DNA of 64,000 bases from Bradyrhizobium sp. URHD0069. Its GTDB lineage: Bacteria; Pseudomonadota; Alphaproteobacteria; Rhizobiales; Xanthobacteraceae. The notes under the pieces were generated by a model that ran no database searches, was not told the origin of the DNA, and saw only the letters and a program-made list of their open reading frames with translations. The stretch is taken from assembly GCF_000701345.1 (NCBI RefSeq), contig NZ_KL370775.1, positions 62,001 to 126,000 of the forward strand, read 5' to 3'. The position numbers and the translations under genes are program-made. Of this stretch, positions 25,951 to 34,696 are shown one piece after another (position 1 is the first letter of the stretch; each line of letters starts with the position of its first letter).

Positions 25951-26286
25951 CTTGCCACCTGCAATCGGCTTTTCCAGATTAGCATTGAGACTAAAGCGAT
26001 TGAGATTGATGGCTCAATTGTACGTAGGTAAGCGTCCGATATCGAAAGGGATCAGGGGAGTCATACGGAGGTTTGTGGTATTTTCGTTTCACGTCCCATC
26101 TCTCTGGACGTTAGCGGCGCGCTTCTGCGCAACTGGACTGTACCTTGGTGGCAATCTCGCTCGCGATAGGCAATCTCGCTTGGTGGAACCGCCTGCATAA
26201 GCCGCGCTGAGGGGGCAATCGAATTGCCGATTCTCCTCCGAAATGCTCTAATCTTGTCCGTCAGAAAGACCGGGGACGCTCTGCGA

Positions 26287-29200
26287 ATGGCGCGTAACCA
26301 GCTCACGAATTTCGAGAATTTGGCCGCGCAATTTTTTTTCGGCAGCCTTGCGCTGGCATTTTTGACCTGGGCTCTTTTTCGGCTTGGCGTCGACCTCGCC
26401 TCGACCGCGTTCGCCTATTTGATTGTTGTCGTGCTGTTCTCACTGATGGGCAGCATCGCTGCATCGGCGCTGCTTGCTGTCATGTCTGTTGCAAGCCTGG
26501 TGTACTTTTTTGCTCCGCTAACTTTCGATTTCCGGATCGACAATCCGCAACATATCATGGTGGCGGTCGCCTCCTTGCTTACCTCGTTGATCGTGATGCT
26601 CTTGATCCGAAGTTACCGCCAGCGAATGGAATCAGCACTTCAGGCCGAAGCCAACCTCCGGCGTGGCGAGGCCTATTTACGCGATAGCGAGAGGCAATGG
26701 AGAGAGTTCTTCGAAGACAACCCGATTATGTATTTCATAGTCGATGGAACCGGCACGGTCCTGTCGGTCAACACCTTTGGCGCTAAGAAACTCGGCTATT
26801 CAGCCACCGACGTGGTTGGTCAATCCGTACTGAACGTCGTCTACGAAGAAGACCGGGACGTCGCCCGGAGAAATGTGGGCCTTTGCCTAGAAACTATCGG
26901 CCAAACCCACACCTGGGAAATCCGAAAGGTTTGCAAGGACGGCTCAGTGCTCTGGGTTCGTGAAAACGCCAAAGCCTTACGGCGGTTGGACGACCAGTTG
27001 ATCATCTTGGTTGCGTGCGAGGACATCACCGAGCGCAAGCACACCGAAAATGCTCTGCGCCAAAGCGAAGCGCATTTGGCCGAGGCGCAGCGATTGAGCC
27101 TCACCGGTAGTTTCGGCTGGCGCATCGCCACCGGCGAGGTCACCTGGTCGTCGGAAACCTTTAGGATCTTTGGATATGACGAGGCGTCCTCTGTCACCAT
27201 TGATATGGTTGTTGAACGCACCCATCCGGAAGATCGCGCTGCCGTGCAAAAGACCATCGATCGCGCGTCCAGGGACGGAAAGGATTTCGACCATGAATAT
27301 CGATTGCTGATGCCGGATGGCTCAGTAAAGTATGTCCATGCCGTGGCTCGCGCTGCCAAAGATGCGCCTGACAGCATCGAATTTGTTGGGGCGGTAACGG
27401 ATGTTACGGTTGCAAAGGAGGCGGAACGGAAACTACGACGTAGCGAGGCCTATTTGGCCGAGGCCCAGCGTTTGAGTCGCACAAGCAGTTGGGTCTGGGA
27501 TGTGAGCCGTCGAGAGTTTGTGTACCGTTCGGCCGCAGTATACGATCTGTTTGGGTTTGATCCGGAAAAGGGCGCTGTGCCGCTGAAAGCCCTCCGGGAC
27601 CATATTGTCCCCGAAGATGGGGTCCGCAATGTCGAAGCGGCGTCCCGGGCTATCCGAGAGAACGCGGACTTCGAAGTTGATTTTCGAGTAGCGATTCCAG
27701 ATGGATCGATAAAGCGCGTACATTGCGTAGGGCACCCTGTCGTCAGTAGCGACGGCGAGGTGGTCGAATTAATCGGTACGCATATCGACGTCACCGAGCA
27801 GCACGAAGCAAAGGAGAAGCTGCAAAAGGCCTTTGACGAAATCAAGAAATCCGAAGATCATCTTCGACTCGTCATCGATACAATCCCGACGCTGGTCTGG
27901 CGCGCCGGACCGGAAGGGATCCCCGACTTCCTTAATCAGCCGGCCCTCGACTATACCGGCCTCTCATTGGACCAAGCCGAAACTGGCTGGCCTCGCGCCT
28001 TTCATCCTGACGACAAGATGGGCATGTTGCAAAAGTGGAGCGCAATACGGGAGTCCGCTATACGAGGCGGGCTTGAAGCTCGGCTCCGGCGCTTCGATGG
28101 CGAATATCGCTGGTTTTTGTTCGAAGCCGAGCCGATGCGCGACGAGGCTGGCAACATTGTCAAATGGTATGGGTCGGCTACCGATATCGAGGACCGCAAG
28201 CAGACCGAGGTAGCGCTTCGCGAGAGCGAGCAGCGCTTTCGCGATTATGCCGAAACGGGCTCCGACTGGCTCTGGGAAACCGGACCAGACCACCGGATCA
28301 CCCGCATATCGGAGCCCCTCAATGCTGCTGGCATCGTGCCCTCTAGCGCAATTGGCTCGGCTCGCTGGGATATTGCAACTGACGTCGAATCAGAACCCGA
28401 AAAATGGCGATTGCATCGGGCGATGCTCGACGCACATCGGCCATTTCGCGATTTTGTGTACCGCGCCGCGAGCGGCACTGGATCTCCGGTATACGTCAGA
28501 TCAAGCGGCAAGCCGATTTATGACGCTAACGGCAATTTCCTCGGCTATCGGGGCACCGGCACCGATATTACCGCGACAATCCGCGCTGATCACGCCGAAC
28601 AGGCGCTACGCAAGACGCAGGCGGAACTCGCACACGTAACGCGCGTGACGACGCTGGGCGAGCTGGCAGCCTCGATCGCCCACGAAGTAAACCAGCCGCT
28701 CGCCGGCGTCGTCGCCAACGCCGAGGCCTGTTTGCGCTGGCTCGACCGCGGAAATCCCGACCTGGATGCAGCGCGCCGCTCGGTGGAATGGATCATCGAT
28801 GACGGCAATCGCGCGGGTGAGGTGATCCGGCGCGTCCGGGCGCTCGTCAACCAGACCAGCCATGAGAAGGTACCGCTCGACGTCAATGACGTCGTGAGGG
28901 AGACTATCCCGTTGGTGCAGCGTGAGTTGATCAGCCATCGGGTGTCGTTGCGAACGGAATTGGCACCCGCTCTACCCATGATCCTGGGTGATCGGGTCCA
29001 ACTGCAGCAGGTGATCATCAACCTGGTGATGAATGGTATGGAAGCGATGCAATCGGTCACGGATCGGCCGCGCGAACTGGTGATCCGATCAGGCCAGGAC
29101 GAGACACAAGTGCTCGTGAGTGTGACTGATTGCGGAAACGGGATCCCTACCGAGAACGCGGCCCGGCTGTTCGACGCCTTCTTCAGCACCAAATCCAGCG

Positions 29201-29334
29201 GCTTGGGCATGGGACTTTCCATCTGCCGTTCGATCGTGGAAGCTCACGGGGGACGACTGTCAGCTTCCGGCAATGAGGGGCCGGGTGCGACGTTTCAATT
29301 CGACCTGCCCTTGCATCAAGAGGATGAGTCGTGA
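26287..29334 (+). CDS. Membrane-bound multi-PAS sensor histidine kinase
   Basis: About 1015 residues (from ATG 26287; a TTG at 26224 is also open). A four-helix membrane domain of the KdpD/DUF4118 type (about residues 15-110) is followed by five PAS/PAC units (PAC ends such as CEDITERKHTENALR, GAVTDVTVAKEAERKL, GTHIDVTEQHEAKEKL, GSATDIEDRKQTEVAL, GTDITATIRADH). The HisKA box is ELAASIAHEVNQPLAG (His799 in this numbering) and the ATPase has NGMEA, DCGNGIP and GLGMGLSI. The HEVNQPL type pairs with FixJ/TodT-like regulators, and such a gene follows with ATGA-like overlap. The PAS set suggests redox, light or small-molecule sensing; no heme ligand can be assigned. Confidence 0.9.
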   Translation: MARNQLTNFENLAAQFFFGSLALAFLTWALFRLGVDLASTAFAYLIVVVLFSLMGSIAASALLAVMSVASLVYFFAPLTFDFRIDNPQHIMVAVASLLTSLIVMLLIRSYRQRMESALQAEANLRRGEAYLRDSERQWREFFEDNPIMYFIVDGTGTVLSVNTFGAKKLGYSATDVVGQSVLNVVYEEDRDVARRNVGLCLETIGQTHTWEIRKVCKDGSVLWVRENAKALRRLDDQLIILVACEDITERKHTENALRQSEAHLAEAQRLSLTGSFGWRIATGEVTWSSETFRIFGYDEASSVTIDMVVERTHPEDRAAVQKTIDRASRDGKDFDHEYRLLMPDGSVKYVHAVARAAKDAPDSIEFVGAVTDVTVAKEAERKLRRSEAYLAEAQRLSRTSSWVWDVSRREFVYRSAAVYDLFGFDPEKGAVPLKALRDHIVPEDGVRNVEAASRAIRENADFEVDFRVAIPDGSIKRVHCVGHPVVSSDGEVVELIGTHIDVTEQHEAKEKLQKAFDEIKKSEDHLRLVIDTIPTLVWRAGPEGIPDFLNQPALDYTGLSLDQAETGWPRAFHPDDKMGMLQKWSAIRESAIRGGLEARLRRFDGEYRWFLFEAEPMRDEAGNIVKWYGSATDIEDRKQTEVALRESEQRFRDYAETGSDWLWETGPDHRITRISEPLNAAGIVPSSAIGSARWDIATDVESEPEKWRLHRAMLDAHRPFRDFVYRAASGTGSPVYVRSSGKPIYDANGNFLGYRGTGTDITATIRADHAEQALRKTQAELAHVTRVTTLGELAASIAHEVNQPLAGVVANAEACLRWLDRGNPDLDAARRSVEWIIDDGNRAGEVIRRVRALVNQTSHEKVPLDVNDVVRETIPLVQRELISHRVSLRTELAPALPMILGDRVQLQQVIINLVMNGMEAMQSVTDRPRELVIRSGQDETQVLVSVTDCGNGIPTENAARLFDAFFSTKSSGLGMGLSICRSIVEAHGGRLSASGNEGPGATFQFDLPLHQEDES

Positions 29335-29990
29335 TCGAGCGCCCCAAATCACCGCGTGAATCCGCGAGCGCCAGGCAGCCGATTGTCTTCGTTATCGACG
29401 ACGACGCATCGATGCGCAGGGCGTTGAGCAATCTTTTTCAGTCCGTGGGATTGGAGGTTGAGGTGTTCGGTTCGGCCCGCGAAATGTTGCAAAGTAAACT
29501 TCCCGATGTTGCGAGCTGCCTGGTCCTCGACATCAGGTTGCCAGGATTGAGCGGCCTGGACTTTCAAACCGAACTAGCTAAGGCAAACATTCACATTCCA
29601 ATAATCTTCATGACTGGACATGGCGATATTCCAATGACCGTCAAGGCCATGAAGGGCGGAGCGGTCGATTTCCTGACCAAACCGTTTCGCGATCAAGACA
29701 TGCTGGATGCTGTGGTAACGGCGATTGAACGAGATCGGAATAGGCGCGAAGCTGAGAAGATCGTCGCGAACTTGCAGGCGCTTTTTGAGACGCTGACCCC
29801 CCGCGAGCGGGAGATTCTGGCTTTGGTCGCTTCCGGCCTCATGAACAAACAGATAGCAGCCGAGATTGGCCTCGCTGAGATTACCGTGAAGATCCACCGG
29901 GGACACATTATGAAAAAAATGGGCGCTAGGTCCTTGGCCGATTTGGTGAGAAAGGCCGAAACGCTGGGGATCGGCCGTGCGAAGTCCTAG
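29331..29990 (+). CDS. FixJ/TodT-type response regulator (REC plus LuxR HTH)
   Basis: A 219-residue regulator. The receiver has DDDAS (residues 23-27), the phospho-acceptor Asp67 in VLDIRLPG, the MTGHGDIPM switch region and FLTKPF. The LuxR helix-turn-helix begins LTPREREILALVASGLMNKQ. A GTG at 29331 overlaps the kinase stop (GTGA), so the two are translationally coupled and form a cognate pair. The targets are not known. Confidence 0.9.
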   Translation: MIERPKSPRESASARQPIVFVIDDDASMRRALSNLFQSVGLEVEVFGSAREMLQSKLPDVASCLVLDIRLPGLSGLDFQTELAKANIHIPIIFMTGHGDIPMTVKAMKGGAVDFLTKPFRDQDMLDAVVTAIERDRNRREAEKIVANLQALFETLTPREREILALVASGLMNKQIAAEIGLAEITVKIHRGHIMKKMGARSLADLVRKAETLGIGRAKS

Positions 29991-30097
29991 CGCGAGCAAA
30001 CCTAAGTATGATTTCACAATCCTAATTGGCGGCCCACTTTCCGAGCGGGCAGCTGTGCTGCGGCAGGCGCTTTGTGCCCGCGTCAGGAAGGACCGTC

Positions 30098-30487
30098 TTG
30101 TCAACGCTAACCGTTATTTCCGTCATTGACGATGATGCATCCGTCCGCGCTGCGACGAACAATCTTCTGAGGTCGCATGGGTACACTGTCCATACATTCG
30201 CGTCGGCCGAGGAGTTCTTGCAGTCGGCCCACCTGAATGACACGTCGTGTGTGATTGCGGATGTGCAGATGTCGGTTATGAGCGGCTTGGATCTGCTAAC
30301 GGCTTTGCGCACCCAGGGTTACGCTGCACCGTTTATTTTCATCACGGCCTTCCCCGATGAGAGCGTCCGCGCCCGAGCGCTGAAGGCTGGAGCCATTGGC
30401 TTCCTCGCCAAACCCTTCGCCGGACCCACTTTGATCAACTGCCTGCACACTGCCCTGGAAGGTCATCACGGGGGAGCCGGCAACTGA
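30098..30487 (+). CDS. Single-domain response regulator (CheY-like)
   Basis: A 129-residue stand-alone receiver: VIDDDAS (acidic pocket, residues 9-15), phospho-acceptor Asp55 in VIADVQMS, ITAFPDE and FLAKPFAG. There is no output domain. The start is taken as the TTG at 30098, five bases after AGGAAGGA; the frame is open from 30026. It lies 107 bases after the FixJ-like gene and may compete for phosphate from the same kinase, acting as a phosphate sink or a second branch. Confidence 0.8.
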   Translation: MSTLTVISVIDDDASVRAATNNLLRSHGYTVHTFASAEEFLQSAHLNDTSCVIADVQMSVMSGLDLLTALRTQGYAAPFIFITAFPDESVRARALKAGAIGFLAKPFAGPTLINCLHTALEGHHGGAGN

Positions 30488-30830
30488 GCCGGTGAGCGTC
30501 GGCGCTATCACGTACGCCGCCTGCGATGGCCTTTTTCGAATGCCATCGTGTTTGGAGCGAGTTCTCCCGCAGCTAAACCAAGGTATGGGGCGCCGAAACC
30601 AACACGTCATTCGAATCAACCTCGGTAGGATCGAGCCGTTGGCCCTGATCAGACTAAGCTGCCATTGGGAGCCGGGCCTGGAATGCGCCGGGCGAGTATC
30701 AGCCAAGCGTCAAACGCCAGGGGTGGAACCTATGTTGACGAAGTCATGGCCCTTTCGTCGAAGCCTCGCAGATATTCACCAGAATAAGCAGAAACGTTGA
30801 ACGCCTCCGTAGTCCTTCGCGGAGTAGTCT
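30488..30830. other. Intergenic
   Basis: No gene recognised; short frames on both strands look like chance. It should contain the promoter of the next histidine kinase. Confidence 0.4.
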
Positions 30831-32198
30831 ATGCAACTACCTGAGTTGATGCGCTCATCCACGCTGCGCTGGACCTTCTTGGTGGCCGTTATATTTGCGG
30901 CCTTCATCGTTGCGTTGCTCGGGTTTGTCTACTTGAAAACGAAAGCGGACCTGACGACGCGATCCGACAGTGTGATCGCCTCGCAAATGGACGTCTTCGC
31001 GGAATTGTCGCCGGAGCGGAGGCTGGAGGCGATCAATGAGGATCTGAAGCAGGATCCGGCTCGCGTTCAGCTCGCGGGATGGTTTGACTCAAACCGTCGC
31101 AGAATAGCGGGTAACCTGGAACGTCTGCCGCCCGATCTTGAGATCGATAATGCGGTACAGAGCGCCGTGGTCGACAGGGTGGACGATAGTGGTCGGAAGA
31201 AACAGGCGGTCCGCCTGATCGCGCGAAGTTTGCCGAACGGCGATCTGCTGGTGATCGGACGAAATGTCGACGAAGTCGAGGAGATCGCACACGTCGTTGG
31301 TCGGGCGCTCGCGCTTGGTCTGATTCCCGGTGTGCTTCTTTGCCTTGTGGTCGGTGTGCTGTTGAGCGCTCGTGCCCGAAAGCGTATTGAAGAGGTCAAC
31401 GAGCGGGTTCAGCGCATCGTCGCCGGCAACCTGCGTGAACGACTCCCGCATCGGAACACCGACGATCCCTTCTCCAGCCTTTCGATGATAGTCAATGGCA
31501 TGCTCGACGAGATGGAAACTCTCATCCACTCCCTTGCAGGCGTCGGCAATGATATAGCGCATGACCTGCGGACGCCGCTCACCCGTGCGCGGCTGATGCT
31601 TGAACGCGGTCGCACCAACGCCAGGACACTGGAGGAGCTACAGATGGTTGCAGACAAGACGATAGACGGACTCGATCAATTGCTATCGATCATCACTGCC
31701 ATCTTGCGGCTTGCGGAAATCGAGAATAGTCAGCGATCAGCCGGCTTTGGCAAAGTCGCCCTTGCGAATATCGTACGCGAAGTAGGCGATATGTACGAAC
31801 CGATCGCGGAAGACAAAGGTATCGCTCTGCACATTGACTCGCCGTACGAATTAAGCGTGCACGGCGACCGCGACTTGCTGATCGAGGCGGTCGCCAACCT
31901 CGTCGACAACGCTGTCAAATTTACGCCGGCCGGCGGGCGGGTGGAAATTGGATTGCTTCGCGGCAAGGGCGAAAACATCGTGCGCGTGAAAGATACAGGT
32001 TCTGGCATAAGCGAACACGAACGCGACGCCGTCTTAAGGCGTTTCTACCGTTCGAACAATGTAAGACACACATCAGGCTTTGGTCTTGGCCTGAACCTGG
32101 TAGCGGCGATTGTAAAACTGCATGGCTTCCGATTCACAATCGTCCCGGGCTCAGGGTGCGTGGTTGAGATCGCATGCCCCTACGCACTCCGGAGTTAA
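30831..32198 (+). CDS. Sensor histidine kinase, HAMP type, orphan
   Basis: A 455-residue classical sensor: TM1 (about residues 12-35), a periplasmic region of ~120 residues, TM2 (about 160-182), HAMP (RIEEVNERVQRIVAGNLRER), the H-box NDIAHDLRTPLTRAR (His244) and an ATPase with NLVDNAVKF, DTGSGI and GFGLGLNL. No response-regulator gene is next to it, so the partner is elsewhere or is the single receiver upstream. The signal is unknown. Confidence 0.88.
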   Translation: MQLPELMRSSTLRWTFLVAVIFAAFIVALLGFVYLKTKADLTTRSDSVIASQMDVFAELSPERRLEAINEDLKQDPARVQLAGWFDSNRRRIAGNLERLPPDLEIDNAVQSAVVDRVDDSGRKKQAVRLIARSLPNGDLLVIGRNVDEVEEIAHVVGRALALGLIPGVLLCLVVGVLLSARARKRIEEVNERVQRIVAGNLRERLPHRNTDDPFSSLSMIVNGMLDEMETLIHSLAGVGNDIAHDLRTPLTRARLMLERGRTNARTLEELQMVADKTIDGLDQLLSIITAILRLAEIENSQRSAGFGKVALANIVREVGDMYEPIAEDKGIALHIDSPYELSVHGDRDLLIEAVANLVDNAVKFTPAGGRVEIGLLRGKGENIVRVKDTGSGISEHERDAVLRRFYRSNNVRHTSGFGLGLNLVAAIVKLHGFRFTIVPGSGCVVEIACPYALRS

Positions 32199-32225
32199 GC
32201 AAAGTGGTCCCAGTGCGATTGAAAT

Positions 32226-32729
32226 TTAGGAGTCGCATGCCGGCGACAAATTCAGAGACCTTAAGAAATTGCCGAAGGTCCCGGGACGGCTACAGGGCTT
32301 GGCCGGTTCTGCTGGTTTAGAACGATCCGCAGCTTGATTGCCCTTGCGATCGGCGGTCTTGCTCTTCTTGCTGGGGATGGTTTGCTTGGTTTGTTTGGAC
32401 TTTTTGGCTGATGACGAAAAGGCATTCGGATCGCGCCAGTGCCGGCTGATGATCTTGGGTTCAATCGGCGGCGTAGACGGACTGACGACCGGAACGGCTG
32501 GCTCGGTAGGCTGCGATGCCGGTTGGGGCAGTCTTTCCTGACGCGCGTAGGCAATCTCAAGCCGATCGGCCTTGGTTAGCGTATCTTGAGCCGAGCCAAT
32601 ACCAACGGTCGCTTGATCTGCCGACCGCTCTGCAACGATAGCCTCGGCCGGCGTCCTCAGAGCCTTGCCGGTGGCCACGGCGCTGACGACCGCTAGACAT
32701 ACAGTCGCAAGCCAGACTGTCCTGATCAT
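32226..32729 (-). CDS. Hypothetical exported Lys/Pro-rich protein
   Basis: A 167-residue protein with a signal-like start (MIRTVWLATVCLAVVSAVAT), then a low-complexity stretch rich in Pro, Thr, Ser and Lys (KKSKQTKQTIPSKKSKTADR), and a C-terminal part with two cysteines (PCSRPGTFGNF, SPACDS). GGACAG precedes the ATG. It is likely an extracytoplasmic, disordered protein. It points towards the kinase gene (tail to tail). No family recognised. Confidence 0.6.
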   Translation of the reverse strand: MIRTVWLATVCLAVVSAVATGKALRTPAEAIVAERSADQATVGIGSAQDTLTKADRLEIAYARQERLPQPASQPTEPAVPVVSPSTPPIEPKIISRHWRDPNAFSSSAKKSKQTKQTIPSKKSKTADRKGNQAADRSKPAEPAKPCSRPGTFGNFLRSLNLSPACDS

Positions 32730-33027
32730 TTTCTGTCCTAGACCGGTAACCGCCGCGTAGCGTCAGCATGGATTCGGGCGCTTAAAGGGCAGGTTGACCC
32801 TCGAAATGAGGATTCTCATACAAATCGTCGGCTAAAGTTAACAAGACTATTGGTTCAGCGCATGAGCCGGAAGCCGCACGATCACACGTTTTCGAGCAAG
32901 CGCAAGGTACGACGGTAGTTAGTTGGGCTTCGCATAACGAGCTGCCAAAGAACGTCCGCTGTCTAGGGAAAGGCAGACTCTGGCCCGCGAACCCGGGTGT
33001 GCTCAACCTGTGTTCGGACGGACGTGC

Positions 33028-33222
33028 TCATTTCTTGACGCAGAGTTCGCTGACGGACGCTATCGACGTTGGGTGGGCTGCCACCCATTTTTCGCGTTCC
33101 GCGATTTCTGCATAGTACCTGGCCATCCTCAGCAAGCGTTGATGCGTTCTGGGGTCCTCTTCGTGGTCGGCATGTTCGGCTAGTTCGGAAGCGCGTCGGA
33201 TAAGGTCTGATGGATCAATCAT
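33028..33222 (-). CDS. Hypothetical small cytoplasmic protein (64 residues)
   Basis: Mostly helical and charged: MIDPSDLIRRASELAEHADH, then RLLRMARYYAEIAEREKWVA. It resembles small conserved rhizobial proteins of unknown role. GAGG lies upstream of the ATG. No signal peptide or membrane segment. Confidence 0.6.
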   Translation of the reverse strand: MIDPSDLIRRASELAEHADHEEDPRTHQRLLRMARYYAEIAEREKWVAAHPTSIASVSELCVKK

Positions 33223-33443
33223 GCTTGCCTACCTCGCGGCGAGTGACCGTTGCTTCCTGCTCGCATCTGACGTAGCGCGCTCTATTTAATCAAGCTGCCG
33301 TTGTGAGACGGACGTCCACTAAGACTCCCGCCAGCGCCTGTACCAGGTGTTCGATATGAGCGCCCGTGTGATACGGCGCGTGATGCGCAGCCGTTCGGTG
33401 TCGCGGGGTCTTGCGCGGGGTTGGCGATCCATGATCGCGAACG

Positions 33444-33764
33444 TTACTTCGACGTTTTGTTCGCCTCCCTCTCGGTGCTCACATCTCTCTCCATTTCGAG
33501 GCATGTCAGGAATTCGACATAGCTGGGCGTGCCGTCCATGCTGGTTACTTTGTTGCACTGGGCTTTAGCGCTCGGACCAAATTGTATCCATTCCGTTTGG
33601 AGTTGGTCGCGCGCTTGCGTCTCATCGGCCGCGCACCTTTTTTGCATCTCGTTCGTGCCGCCTTCGCCCTGGCACTCCCGCGCAATATCGAATTTCGGTA
33701 CGGCGTCCGCGATAGCCATGGGATGCAGGGAAGTCAGGATAATGATCGGTATGTGGATCAGCAT
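33444..33764 (-). CDS. Hypothetical exported protein (106 residues)
   Basis: Signal peptide MLIHIPIIILTSLHPMAIA, then a charged helical region with four cysteines (ARECQGEGG, KRCAADE, AQCNKV, LTCLEME) that probably form two disulphides. GGAGAAC precedes the ATG. The pattern of a small Cys-bearing periplasmic protein recurs in the neighbourhood. Function unknown. Confidence 0.65.
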   Translation of the reverse strand: MLIHIPIIILTSLHPMAIADAVPKFDIARECQGEGGTNEMQKRCAADETQARDQLQTEWIQFGPSAKAQCNKVTSMDGTPSYVEFLTCLEMERDVSTEREANKTSK

Positions 33765-33831
33765 GTTGTTCTCCAGGCTGCGTGACGTAATCCAGGCTCA
33801 TTCGCGCCGCACAAGACAGATCGACTTGCAT

Positions 33832-34119
33832 TCAACAGCCCCGGCAGATGTTTCCAATCATTCGATCAAGGGCCGCGTCTTTCGGATCGGGTTTGAGCGA
33901 GATGTTCGGCGAAGCGTTATTGTCCGACCTTGGTTGTTGATGTGGTGGAAGAGGCGCGCCTCCGACGAGACGTGTATCTGGGGTCAGTGAAGGTGGGACG
34001 GTCGGATTTGCTGGGGCCATCAAGCCACCTGCACCATGACCGTGCATGCCGCCGCGCGCATAACCGGTAGAGAGCCCGGCCAATACAAATATTGCGGTCA
34101 TTATGATGAGTTTTCTCAT
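33832..34119 (-). CDS. Hypothetical exported Pro/Gly-rich protein (95 residues)
   Basis: The ATG at 34119 (MRKLIIMTAIFVLAGLSTGY, GAGGACAAG upstream) starts a signal peptide. The mature part is Gly/His-rich (GGMHGHGAGG) and then Pro-rich, ending in ICRGC. The longer open frame to 34161 has no better start. Function unknown. Confidence 0.6.
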   Translation of the reverse strand: MRKLIIMTAIFVLAGLSTGYARGGMHGHGAGGLMAPANPTVPPSLTPDTRLVGGAPLPPHQQPRSDNNASPNISLKPDPKDAALDRMIGNICRGC

Positions 34120-34129
34120 CTTGTCCTCG

Positions 34130-34396
34130 TTAGATGACCGGCATCGAAAAGGTTGCAACACGCGTTCGGCGGCCGCGCAGCCGATCAGACACGTCAGCGT
34201 GATGCGGCGCTTCCTGCACTGCGCGGATAATCCTCGCCGTCAAGTCTTCAATCGTAAGAAGATCTGCTGACGTCGTGCGCACTCCGCACGCTACAATTTG
34301 GATATAGGGAGACCGCAGCGTGAACGAGATCAAATCCGCGATACCGAGGCCGAAATTGAGCGGTCCACTGCTCTGTTCGTCCGCGGCCGGCCGCAT
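34130..34396 (-). CDS. Hypothetical protein, uncertain
   Basis: An 88-residue frame whose second half (TSADLLTIEDLTARIIRAVQ, EAPHHADVSDRLRGRR) has a protein-like helical composition. It ends ten bases before the exported protein on the same strand. It may be real or the end of a decayed gene whose upstream part (ALIDTLLAEIMAR) lies in another frame near 34440. Confidence 0.35.
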   Translation of the reverse strand: MRPAADEQSSGPLNFGLGIADLISFTLRSPYIQIVACGVRTTSADLLTIEDLTARIIRAVQEAPHHADVSDRLRGRRTRVATFSMPVI

Positions 34397-34696
34397 CTGG
34401 CCATGATCTCCGCAAGTAACGTATCGATCAGCGCGCGGCGCCTATCCGGCTGGAGATGGCAATTCCTTCCGAATATTAATGCGACAGCCAAGTGGCAGAA
34501 GCGTTCAAATACTGCGATCCAATAAGCTTGAGGGAACCGGGACCACTCAAGTATCGCCGGCGCGGCTTCTGAAAGCGGCAAAGTCCCGCAAGCGGCAACC
34601 GGCCAAAGCGAAGTGCCGGTATCCATCGCCGGAAGGCGGCGCGGGGGAGAAGGACAAGAATCCGGACGATCCACGGTCCGGCTTGAACGCCGCAAT
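34397..34696. other. Intergenic, possible decayed sequence
   Basis: Frames on both strands (plus strand RLLKAAKSRKRQPAKAKCRY; minus strand QPDRRRALIDTLLAEIM) look partly protein-like but have no start signals. I cannot name a family. Confidence 0.3.
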
